Assembly: GCA_039583875.1 (NCBI GenBank)
Contig: CM077160.1
Location: 110,561,530 to 110,625,529, forward strand
Source: Platanthera guangdongensis
Lineage: Eukaryota; Streptophyta; Magnoliopsida; Asparagales; Orchidaceae
Length of the DNA: 64,000 bases
Direction of reading: 5' to 3'
The notes below the pieces were generated by a model that was not told the origin of the DNA, ran no database searches, and worked only from the letters and a program-made list of their open reading frames with translations. The translations under genes and the position numbers were made by a program. Positions within the stretch are counted from its first letter, which is position 1. Each line of letters opens with the position of its first letter. Positions 10,895-21,589 of the stretch are shown here, in pieces.

Positions 10895-11348
10895 ACCTAG
10901 AATAGGTTAGCACAAGCTTCCCTAAGAAGAATATGAAAGTACAAAATTTCTCAGGAAATTTGTCTAAGTACAAAGTTTGTGTCGATAGAAGAATAGGTGC
11001 CGACACAACCTTGTCGAGACCTTGTATCTAGAGGATTTTTCGTGTCGACACACAAAATTTGGTGTTGACACAACTATGTCAAGACATGACCAGCCCGTGT
11101 CGACTCTGACACAAGTATGTCGACACCTAGACGTGTCGACTAAACCTAAATTTTATCGAGACCTAGGTCATTTATGTTGGCACATGTAAAAATTTTGTCG
11201 ACTAAGGCTCGTCTTTTGACCTGCCCTTTACGCTAACACTATAAATAGGTAAAGCCAAAATCTGGTCGACTACGCTTTCAGAAATTTAGGATCTGCACCT
11301 TGAGTCGACAAAGACCTTCTCTTCTTTTCTCTTCCATCTCTCTCGACA
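10895..11348. repeat. Non-coding spacer of element A with GTGTCGACAC-type motifs, between pol and extra ORF
   Basis: The spacer holds TGTCGACA and decayed forms (GTGTCGATAG, GTGTTGACAC, GTCGAGAC, GTGTCGACT) through about 10980-11310. It also has a TATA-like CTATAAATAGG near 11240 and TCGACAATGGCG at the extra ORF start. A TATA-like site directly before the extra ORF suggests it may have its own promoter (inference). Confidence 0.65.
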
Positions 11349-13152
11349 ATGGCGTCTCACCCGGATGATAAGGTGAATGAAGGATATGAGCTGGTTTGTG
11401 GAGGATTCACAACAGCTTCACAAGAAATCCAGGGTGTCATTACCCTAATTTCTGATAATGGTTTAGAATTCTTGGTCTCAGAACCAACAAAAATTTGGAA
11501 AAAATAAGTACTGGAATTCTATTCATCTGCTATTGTGGACACAGAATGGAAGAGAATCAAAGCCACAGTTCAGGATTCCCGAGTTAGACTAACACTAAAA
11601 ACTATCAGGAAATCACTCCAACTTCCCATGGTTAAGGATGATGAAGAAATTGTTCCATCCAGGACTAAAGAGGCACTAAGTTGGTGCAGACTGAACCCTA
11701 ATATCAAGTTTGGATCATATATTGCCCGGAAAGGGATGAATTCCCAAGGAAAGTTTCTATTTGAGGTAGTTGGCAAGGTAATTCTGTGTAAGACTAGTGG
11801 ACATGACAAAATTTCAGTCCACATGTTCAATCTGATGACCAGGATTATTTTCACTATAAAAACAGACTGGGCATCAATAGTTTTTGACAAACTTCAAGAA
11901 GGAATAAAGAAACCAAATCTGGGAAGGATTTTGAGTTTATGTTTATCTGCTATAATACCAGATGTTTTGAATCAACTTCCAGGAACCAAAATCAACCACA
12001 TGAGGAGGATGGATGTAAGAATTCTATCTAGATGGGATAGAGTATTGACGAAGGAAGTATCTACTCCACATAAACACGTTAAGAAAGATAAATAGCAGAA
12101 AAAGGTTATTCAACAAGCAGAATCCTCCAGTGATTTTGAAGAAGAAGTGATCTTCAGTTTAGATGAAGACAGACAACAAAAAGAAGCACAGGACCAAGTG
12201 GAGAGCAGTATGCTCTTAGAGCAACAGGTAGTCTCCACTCTAAGGGGAGAAAATCCTGAACTAGCAGTATAAGACACTGTACAAGTTGAGCTGTCTGCCC
12301 AAGGGGGAGGTATTACTGAAGCTGCTCTAGAAAGTGAGCATGCTGCTGATACTATTATGAAAATAGTGTCAGAAATCAACACTGAAGCACTGCTAAATAT
12401 TGAGAAAGAAGCACAAGATGAGCAGATCAAAGATACTGCTCAAAATAATCAAGTAAGTATCTCCTTTATAGAGAATGACCTGGACAAAGATCTGGATGTC
12501 CAGGGAGAATCTTATGTTTTCCAAACGAATTTTGTTCCTTCTATTCAGATGTAGCAAGAGGTAACTATGGAAGAGCTATTCCCTGAACAACCAACAGCAA
12601 GGACTGAGGGGGAGCAGCAAATCATAGAAAAAGAACTACTAGAAACTGAGGGGTGGGGCGGGGGGGGGGGGGGGTGGGTCTCAGCATGCCCCAACTGATA
12701 AGGAACCAGTGAATATACAAAGTTCCTCAGAATCTTTTGATGATGAAGAAGCCTCTATGGCTAAGAAAAGGAAGTTAACTGTCTTAAGGAAACAGAGCTC
12801 AGGCTATAAAAAGGCCTTGCAAACAGTCCCACCACCACCCGCTCCAAGCATGGATTTCAGTTCCCTACTAGTTCAATTGCAAGTGAAATTAGATGAGCAA
12901 AGGTAGTCTTTGGAAAGGTATGTTAATGAAACACATACAGATTTGCAATTCCATCTGGCTCAAGACATCAAATCCATAAGATTTGAAGACAATCAGCATA
13001 AGAAGGAGATGATAGATTGCTTCCATAAGGGAGGCAATGTTATAGTCTATCTAGCCAAACAACAAGTGGAAGCCAAAACACAAATATATGATATAGCAAT
13101 CAAACAAGGGTATGTTTTGGAAAATCAAATAAGAATGAATGACAATCTTACT
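11349..13152 (+). pseudogene. Extra ORF of element A, N-terminal part (split by element B)
   Basis: ATG at 11349 opens a frame that matches the extra ORF of B along its length: NEGYELV, GVITLISDNGLEFLVSEPTK, RKGMNSQGKFLFEVVGKVIL, PGTKINHMRRMDVRILSRWD. Stops lie at 11505, 12093, 12270, 12552 and 12904, all in one frame. A long G run lies at 12659-12676. The middle is acidic and low-complexity; the last part (LAQDIKSIRFEDNQHKKEM) looks coiled-coil. The frame is cut at MNDNLT by element B and resumes at 25406. It resembles the widespread plant transposon-associated protein domain found with retrotransposons; function is unknown. It lies where Sireviruses carry an env-like ORF, but I see no signal peptide or membrane segment. 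Confidence 0.75.
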
Positions 13153-14053
13153 TGAAAGAATTAGTGCCTAACCACCTATAGGGGGGGGGGGTGAATAGGT
13201 GTAATTCCTTTTTCTTGAAAGGCAGAAAATCTGTTCAGATAAGTAATAAGAAACTACTAACTCTACAGCTAACCCAGCACAACATTCACAGAAATATATC
13301 CAATCACAGAGTGCACAGGATTTATAGTGGTTCCCCAAGTATTGGATACATCCACTTTCCCCCTTCGCCTATCTAGTAGTGTGCTAGATTCGGCCTAACT
13401 TCTTCTCTTCACCTCAGATCCGCAGATCTTACAGATCAGAACCCAATCAAGGTTCGTACAACTCAGAGTGAGTCCACACTCCTACAGCTCAGGCAAACTG
13501 CCCTACCTCGGCCTTCAACAAGGCCTACAACTCAGAGATACAATCTCCTACAACTCAGGCTCATAGCCCTACCTCAACCTTCAACAAGGCCTACCACTCA
13601 AAGATCTAAATCTCCTACAACTCAGCCTTTATAAAAATAGGCTTACAGCTCAGATCTAGAATAGATCGTACAAAAAATGAATTTAAGTTTGTAATTAACC
13701 ACCACCCAGATAGAGAGAGAAAGGATGGATGGTTTCTTGATCAGTTCTTGGAAGAAACTGATGGCAGAGAACAACCACTCTTAGCTTTCTTCAAGCTTCT
13801 TGAATCTGACCTCAGTAGGGTTGAACTCCTTTGAAGTTGATCTTCAATCAGCTCCTTTCTTGAAATTCAGATTTCAATCTGAATCCTTCTTAGCAGATTG
13901 ATTCAGGATCTGCACTTGAGGGACTTGATGATGAAAGCCCCTTTCTTCTTTGGAGCTCTCTCTCTCCAAATTCTTCTGTTTCTCTTACTTTAGTATTCTA
14001 TATTGATTGGTCATCAACCACTCAATTATTCACTTTCTGTTGAAGGAGAAAGA

Positions 14054-14063
14054 CTTTATATAG
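14054..14063 (-). promoter_or_regulatory. Likely TATA box of the B 3' LTR
   Basis: CTATATAAAG on the minus strand, downstream of the motif array in element orientation. The same sequence is kept in the other LTR at 24582-24591. Confidence 0.6.
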
Positions 14064-14199
14064 TCTTCTTCCATGGTAACCGGCTGATCCGATTTCTAAC
14101 AAACTTCTGACAGCTTTGACAGTTGCAGTAGATCGGTTAGAAATGACAACTGTCAAGTTATCAAGTCACTTCTTGAAATACTGTCTCTGTCTGAAAATG

Positions 14200-14735
14200 T
14201 CGAGACTGAACTTCATCATGTGTCGACACAAGTAGACTAAGTGTCGACACAAATGGACTAAGTGTCGACACAAGCCTTGGTGGTGTCGACACATCTCCTT
14301 TGTTGTTGTTACTGCTTCTCGACACAGCTTCTGTAGAATGTGTCGACACTGATTCTGTGTGTCGACACAATCACTTCTTCTCTTTAACTTAGTAGAAACT
14401 CTGCTGTGTGTCGACACAAGTCCTGTGTGTTGACACAGTTGATGTCGACAAAGTCTTCTATGTGTCGACACTGCCTCTTGTTGTCGACACAATTGATGTC
14501 GACTAAGTCTTCTGGGTGTCGACACTACCTCTTGGTGTCGACACAGTTGATGTCGACAAATCTTCACTGTGTGTCGACACTGCTTCTGTATGTCGACACA
14601 GTTTCTTCTGGTGTCGACACAAACTTTCCAAGTGTCGACACAATTAACTCCAAGTGTCGACACAACGTTTCTCCAGTATCGACACAAGCCTTCATAAGTG
14701 TCGACACAGCTTTTTCTGCTGTCGACATATGGACT
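14200..14735. repeat. GTGTCGACAC palindrome array in the B 3' LTR
   Basis: More than twenty copies of TGTCGACA with few variants lie in about 530 bp, at irregular 17-45 bp spacing. Linker sequences differ more than the motif does, which suggests the motif itself is held by selection or by homogenisation. Confidence 0.92.
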
Positions 14736-14873
14736 TAAAAACTTTTCTGCATTCCTACATTTTCTTAACATGCACATATAAACTCAAAACAACATCAAAT
14801 ACACGTTGATGCATATCATTGAGTAGGGTGAAGCTTCTTCAAAATTGGTACACATTTTCCAATGTACCCAACA

Positions 14874-14889
14874 ATCTCCCCCTATTTGG
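14874..14889 (-). other. Polypurine tract of element B
   Basis: On the minus strand CCAAATAGGGGGAGAT abuts the 3' LTR. The same purine tract precedes the LTRs of A, D and E. Confidence 0.8.
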
Positions 14890-15136
14890 AGAAGTCATAA
14901 CCCTTAGTCAATGATATACACCATCCATAACAAAACACATATTATGATGTATAACAACATTATATGATAGGGTAATTTCTAAACAAAACATATATAACAA
15001 GTCATCAAAAAATAATAATGCAACCAGAATGAGCATTAATTACTGTTTTGTTTCCACTTCCAAAAGTTTCATCACAAAAGTTTACATAGATTTTAATACT
15101 AAAGATTACAAAGTTGTAAACTCAAGTAAATCTAAT

Positions 15137-17913
15137 CTAAAGCTGATCTGGCTCCTTGATAACTATACCTTTGCCTGATTGGACCTTGGCTTGTACTGGA
15201 GCATCTGTATCATCAGCTTGCTTCTTGCCCTTTAGATCTTTCTTCTTTAGCTCTTCAGCCCTTATTCTTTGCCTTTCAAAGTAGTGAAAGGGCTTTGGGA
15301 AATATTTGCTAGGCTCCTGAGCATTAGGAGGTAGCTTCCCAGCTTTAGCCTTTCTTCTATATTGAACAATGGCTTCTTGTCTGGCTTCATGCTTTCGCCA
15401 TTCTTGCTCAGAGTACCATTTACCCCTCTCTTGGGTCTTGTCCTTTACAGCTTTCCAAGCAGTCAATATAATATTCCTAGAAGTAGGACTCCACTGCTCA
15501 AAATTAGGTTTCAACTTAGCCTGTTCTCTGAATCTTTTCTTAGACAATAGAGCTTCTTTCTCTTTGTTCAAAACTGCCTCTAACACTGGCATGTCTACTT
15601 TCTCAAGGATAATATTTTGAGCATTTTTAGGAGGACTGTATATAGACTGTACTTCTTGGTGAATCATCTCAAAATCTGCTGGAGGATAAATAACTTGAGC
15701 AACTTCAAGTTGTTCACCTCCAAAATAAGTAGGGTGCACTCCTGATTCACCTACATTGTCATCATCACAGAGGGGTGGATATCCAAGTGTGGCTCTGATG
15801 CTATTAGATATCCATTTAGCATGATCTGAGCCAGCTTTGACTAATACTCTCTCCCCCTTTATGACTTCTCTTTCAATATGATCCCTGAGGTCATCTTTTT
15901 GAAATCTAATTTGTTCATCAAGAAAATTTACACCATCTTTATAAAAAGATTTTAACATTAGTAGTTGTGTAGAAATTGTCTTTTGAGATTGCTCAATAGC
16001 AGTTTTGACAGCAGTGAGGCCTTCTTGTAATTGCTTGTCAAAATATGCCTTGACTGTAGTCCTTGCTGCAGTCTGGGCAGTAGCAATATTTTTCAGCTCT
16101 GTAACAATCACATTATGTGATTCTGTCAGATTATCATTCATTCTAATCTGATTCTCTAGGACATATCCTTATTTAACAGCCATATCATCAACTTGAGTCT
16201 TAATTTTCTCTTGATGTGTAGCTAGAAAAACCACAACATTGCCTCCTTTGTGAAAAAAATCAGTCATTTCTTTCTTATACTGATTTACTTCAAATCTTAT
16301 AGATTTGATGTCTTGAGCCAAGGAAAACTGTAAATCCTTATGACTTTCATCCATATATTTTTCCATAGCCTTTCTTTGTTGATCTAACTTAATTTGTAAT
16401 GATATCAACAAAGAACTATAATCAGTTACATGGGCAGGTTGTGAAGCAGTTTGTAAAGCCCTTTTATAGCTCTGGTTCCTTCTTTTGAATACCATTAGCT
16501 TCCTCTTTTTGGCTTGAATTTCTGCTTCCCCTTCAGAAGCTGAGGTACTAGCTATGTCAACTCTTTCCTTAGGACTAGAAGACAATTCCTTTTCAGTCCT
16601 TGGTAGCTCCCCCTGAGTTTCTTGCTCCTCCTCAACTCTTGCTTTCTCCCCCTGAGTTCCTACTTGCTCCCCCTCAAGGTTAACTTGCTCCTCCTCAAGG
16701 TTAACTTGCTCCCCCTCAAGGTTAGCTTGTTCCTCCTCAAGGTTAACTTGCTCCCCCTGAAGGTTAGCTTATTCCTCCTCAAGGTTCACTTGCTCCCCCT
16801 CAAATCTTTCTGTCTCCCCCTGAGTCCCTTGCTCCATAGCAGTGAAAAACTCATCTAGGGTAAACTCTTGTTGAGTATGAACTGGAGATACTCTTATCTT
16901 TGGAGCATTAGCAGTAGTAGATGTATCCTCCATGACAACATCTTGTGCTTGACTGTTTAATTGAGTTGGCTGGTCAACATCAATCAAAGATTCAGTTAGC
17001 ATTTCATCTTTATCATTGAGAATTGATTGATTAACCTCTTGAATTACCTCAAGGATTGTTTGTGTAGCCATTTCACTGTCCAAGTGGGTCGACTCTTCCT
17101 CAATATGAGGCTCGCCCTGCACCTGTACACTATCTATAGGGTCTTGTGCAGGAATTTCTTATGTTGTAGATTTTTCAGGAACCTCTTGCCTCTCCTCATC
17201 AGGCATGTCCTTAGTTAGGACTCTATCCCATCTGGAGATAATTCTTATGTCCATTCTCCTCATATGATTAATCTTAGAACCAGCAACTTGTTCCATTTCT
17301 TCTGGAATAGTTTTAGCTAAATACAAGCTCACAATTCTTCCCAGATTTGGCTTCTTCATACTTTTCTTAATCTTTTCAATAATGACTTCTGACCAATCTG
17401 TGTTCAGTCTATAGATGATTCTGGTCATAAGGCTGAACATATAAGCAGAAATCCTATCATGCCCCCTTGCTTACAGAGAATCACTTTTCCTACAACTTCA
17501 GATAAGAACTTCCCTTGCGTATTCATGCCTTTCCTGTTCAAAGCTGAACCAATCTTCATGGTGGAATCCAGTCCACACCATTGAAGTGCTTCCCTTAGCT
17601 TAGATGCGGGTACATCTTCTTCTTCTTGTGTTATTGACAGGTGAAGAACTTTCCTTAAACTCTTCTGGGTGATTTTCACCTTTACTCCATGGACTGTGGA
17701 TCTAATTTTGAGTCCAGTTTGATCTAGGGTAGCAGCACCAAAGAATTCTAGTGTTTCTTTCTTCCAAATCTTAGTTGGTTCAGAAACTAAGAATTCCAGA
17801 CCGTTTTCAGCTATTAGGGTTATTACTCCTGTAATTTCTGATTCCGCTCCATCAAATGCGTTCTGAAATAGTTCGTATCCTTCATTGACATTATCCTTGA
17901 TCTTTGGCGCCAT
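15137..17913 (-). pseudogene. Extra ORF of element B (about 925 codons, nearly complete)
   Basis: ATG at 17911-17913, stop at 15137-15139. The N-terminal quarter is a folded-looking domain (GVITLIAENGLEFLVSEPTK, GKFLSEVVGKVILCK, PNLGRIVSLYLA, SKINHMRRMDIRIISRWD). The middle is acidic, Glu/Gln-rich and holds a 7-residue repeat (VNLEEEQ/ANLEGEQ, about 16640-16810). Then come a basic KKRKL patch, a coiled-coil-like part and a charged C-terminal part (EQWSPTSRNIILTAWK, FPKPFHYFERQRIRAEE). One 1-bp shift lies in a G run near 17460, and in-frame stops lie at 17159, 16769 and 16169. The basic patch would suit nuclear entry or nucleic-acid binding. I see no signal peptide or transmembrane segment, which argues against a true envelope protein. 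Function is unknown. Confidence 0.8.
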
Positions 17914-17939
17914 GGTTGTTGAGAGAAATTTGGTTAGAG

Positions 17940-18365
17940 GGAAGAGAGTTTGTCGACACTAGATTCTGGTCTCAAGAATCTGGAGAGCGTGTCGACAGGG
18001 TTTGTTATTGGCCTATTTATACTTTTTTTGAATAAAGAAGGTCAAAAGGCGCGCCAACAATCACTGAATGTGTCGACACTGTTGAAAAGTGTCGACACAG
18101 ACTACTTAAGTCTCGACAACAGTGTTGACTTCTATGTGTCGACACCAATTATGATGTGTCGACACAAATATCCTTAACTGATGACTCAGTGTTTGAGTGT
18201 CGACACAGACATCTGCATGTATTGACACCAATATAGTCGACAGAACTTATGTGTCGACACTTATTCGCAGTGTCGACACAACTCCTGGATGTGTCGACAT
18301 AACTTCCTGAAGTGTCGACAACACTTCTCTGTGTCGACACCATTTTGCTGGATATATCGACATAG
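17940..18365. repeat. GTGTCGACAC palindrome array directly upstream of the B extra ORF
   Basis: About a dozen TGTCGACA motifs and variants lie between the end of pol (near 18390) and the extra ORF start (17913). This array is outside the LTR but uses the same motif. Element A has a decayed array in the same place. Confidence 0.88.
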
Positions 18366-18389
18366 TTTTACTTAGCCAATTTTGTTAAA

Positions 18390-21300
18390 CTAATCTATGT
18401 TCAACATTCCTAATTCAATTTTAAACTTATTGAATTTAGTTTCATCTAGAGGCTTAGTAAACATATCTGCAATTTGATAATCTGTTTTGACAAATTCTAG
18501 TGAGATGTCCTTTTTCTCTACATGTTCTCTAAGAAAATGGTATCTAATTTCTATATGCTTAGTCCTACTATGTGAAATAGGATTATTAGCAATAGAAATA
18601 GCACTTATAGAATCACAAAATAAAGGTGTTCTACTTACTTAAATACCATAGTCTTCTAGCTGGTGCTGAATCCACAACAGCTGTGCACATCAACTTCCTG
18701 CTGCCACATATTCAGACTCAGCTGTGGAAATTGCCACACTAGTCTGCTTCTTACTGCTCCAAGACACTAATCTTCCTCCTAGAAATTGACAGGTGTCTGT
18801 AGTACTTTTTCTATCTTCTTTGCAACCTGCAAAGTCTGCATCTGAATAGTCTGTCAGTAGAAAATCTCCATTCCTAGGGTACCAAAGGACTAGATGAGGT
18901 GTGCCCTTAAGATATATCAAAATCCTTTTGACAGCAGTCAGATGAGATTCTTTAGGGTAGGATTGGTACCTAGCACAGACACATGTAGCATACATGATAT
19001 CTGGTCTACTAGCAGTCAGATATAGGAGGGAGCCAACTATCCCTCTATACAAAGTTTCATCTACAGGTTTCCCTGCATCAACTTTGCATAGAGACACACT
19101 TGTCCCCATTGGAGTTCTCATGGTAGTGGATGACTCCATACCATACTTCTTAATTAACTCCTGGGTGAACTTGGACTGAGATATGGACAAGCCATCATCA
19201 GTCTGTCTTACTTGAAGACCCAAGAAGAACTTAAGTTCTCCCATACTGCTCATTTCGAATTTCCCTTGCATAAGTTTTGCAAACTTTCTATAAAGGTTAC
19301 TTTCAATAGACCCAAATATTATGTCATCAACATATATTTGGACTAGGATTATCTTTCCTTTGGATTCCCTAAGGAATAGAGTCTTGTCTATTTTCCCCTT
19401 GAGAATTTATTCTCAATGAGGAAAGTAGACAGGGTTTCATACCAAGCCCTTGGGGCTTACTTTAACCCATATAAAGCTTTCCTAAGTCTATAAACATAAT
19501 CAGGTTTGAGAGAATCAACAAAACCTGAGGGCTGCTCTACATATACTTCTTCTTTTAGATTTTCATTTAGGAATGCTGATTTTACATCCATTTGGAATAC
19601 CTTGAAGCCTTAATATGCTGCATAAGCAAGGAACATCCTAATTGCTTCCAGTCTTGCTACTGGGGCAAAGGTTTGATCAAAGTCAATACTCTCTTCCTGT
19701 CTGTATTCTTTTGCAATAAGTCTTGCTTTGTTCTTCACAATGATCCCACTCTCATCCAGTTTGTTCATAAAGATCCACTTTGTTCCAATGATGTTGTGGT
19801 CTTTTGGTTTAGGAACTAACTTCCAGACCTTGCACCTTCTGAAATGATTCAGCTCCTCTTACATGGCATCAATCCAATGTGGGTCTAGAATAACTTCTTC
19901 AAATTTCTTGGGTTCCACTTGAGATAAGAAGCTAGAGCAAAGAACTGTGTTTAGATTCCTGCTCCTTGTTTGTACTCCTTGTCTTGGATCACCAATTATC
20001 TGATTTGCTGGATGATCCTTTAAGTGTCTAATAGCTGAAGGTAGTCTATCTTCAGGTTGAACACCACTAGTCTCTTCATTACGCTGCACCTCTGGGTTTT
20101 CATCAACATCTAGAGAGTCTTGTACTCCCCCTGGACAACAGCCACCATTTTCCACTTCCTGATTTGCAGTTGAATCTTCTGTAATGGTAAGCTTGTCCAT
20201 TCTCTCATTTATACATGTAGAACTGGAAGAACTACTTGGCAACTCACTATTAATAAGTCCTTTTTCATCAAAGAAAACATGTACAGACTCTTCTACAAAT
20301 TGAGTAATCAAGTTGTAGACCCTATAAGCCTTACTATTGTTGATGTACCCAACAATTATCTCATCTTGGGATTTGACAGCAAACTTAGTTAGATAAGACT
20401 TGTCATTGTTAAGGATATAACACTTGCAACCAAAGATCCTAAAATAGGATAAGTTTGGTTTTCTGCCATTCATAATCTCATAGGGAGTCTTTTTGTGGCT
20501 TTTGGTGATAGAAGTCCTATTGATCACATGACATGCAGTGTTTAATGTCTCAGCGCAGAAATATTCTAGGAGAGAAGTGTCACTCAATAGAGTTCTACCA
20601 ACCTCAATCAGTGTTCTATTCTTCCTTTCAGCAATACCATTTTGCTGTGGTGTTCTAGGTGAGGAGAATTCTTGAAAAATCCCAAATTCTTCACACAGTC
20701 TTGTCATACTCTTAGATTGAAATTCAGTGTCATGCTCACTTCTGATTTTGACCACTGTAATGTCCAGCTCATTCTGAATTTGTTTGAGAAAACTATATAA
20801 AACACTTGGGCTTTCAGATTTTTGTCTCAGAAAGAACACCCATGAATATCTAGAATAGTCATCTACCACCACAAAAGTGTAGACCTTCCTACCTAGACTA
20901 TGAACTGGCATAAGACCAAATAGATCCATATGCAAGAGGTACAAGAACCTCACTGAATCCTTGGTTTCAAGACTATGAAAGGTGGATCTAGTCTGCTTGC
21001 CTTTTTTACAAGCTGAGCATATCCCATCCTTAAACACTTAACTTGAGGACCATTACTCACTAACTCTTTGCTAAAGAGTTGGCCAATGGTCTTGTAGTTA
21101 AGATGAGCTAGCCTCTTGTGCCACTTAACATAATGAGAGACTTTCTCATCAGCCACAAGACAGATAGGAGAATTATTATTCTCACACTCAAAATTCAAGC
21201 AGTATACATTTCTTTTCCTATATACTGTCAATATGACCTTTTGATCACTTGACCTTTTGATATGACATCCATTCTTAATAAATGAAATGTCATATCCTAA

Positions 21301-21570
21301 ATCACTCAGCTGACTTATGCTTATAAGGTTGTGTTTCAAACCCTTCACATAGGCCACTTGAGTGATAGTAATCTGGTAATTAGAAATGTTACCAAATCCT
21401 TTAATGTTTCCTTTTTCAGAACCACCAAAGGTTACTTTAGTCCCATTCATGATAGGTGAGTAGTCCTTTAGCAACCCCTTGTTCCATTCATGTGCCTGGA
21501 ACATCCACTGTCCAAGTACCATATAGGGGTATAGCAACTTGGACTCACTTGCAATAAAGAATTACTTAAC
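18390..21570 (-). pseudogene. pol of element B: protease, integrase, RT, RNase H (broken)
   Basis: Order on the minus strand: protease (DSG block near 21520, frame-shifted), integrase (21037-19859), RT and RNase H. The integrase core has HMDLFGLMP and PQQNGIAERKNRT, but the second catalytic block reads RSEHDTEF instead of RSDHGTEF. So the catalytic Asp is Glu. RT between 19858 and 19272 is cut by several stops and shifts, and the YVDD region is out of frame. RT connection and RNase H (19271-18690) are open: [21 protein letters not shown]. The end reads on to TKPLDETK near 18440 through two stops. Confidence 0.88.
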
Positions 21571-21589
21571 CTTAGAACCCAAATGAGTT

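Larger units (their letters stand above)
13153..14873 (-). repeat. 3' LTR of element B (left copy)
   Basis: On the minus strand it runs TGTTGGGTACATTGG to CTAATTCTTTCA. It holds the motif array (14200-14735), a TATA box and the C-run before the TAGG near its 3' end. The plus strand starts TGAAAGAATTAG directly after TSD TTACT. Confidence 0.93.

Noticed and set aside
14200..14735. CRISPR array
   Set aside because: The repeat is a 10-bp palindrome at irregular spacing inside plant LTRs; no CRISPR-like repeat or spacer size, and the genome is eukaryotic.
14166..14777. Frames rich in VSTHxxLCRHxLCRH in the LTR arrays (also 4251-4715, 24694-25305, 26980-27632)
   Set aside because: Translation of the GTGTCGACAC array, open on both strands because the motif is a palindrome without stops; located in LTRs.
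15137..17913. True envelope glycoprotein
   Set aside because: No signal peptide, transmembrane segment or glycosylation-rich ectodomain seen in A, B or D; the position alone is not enough.
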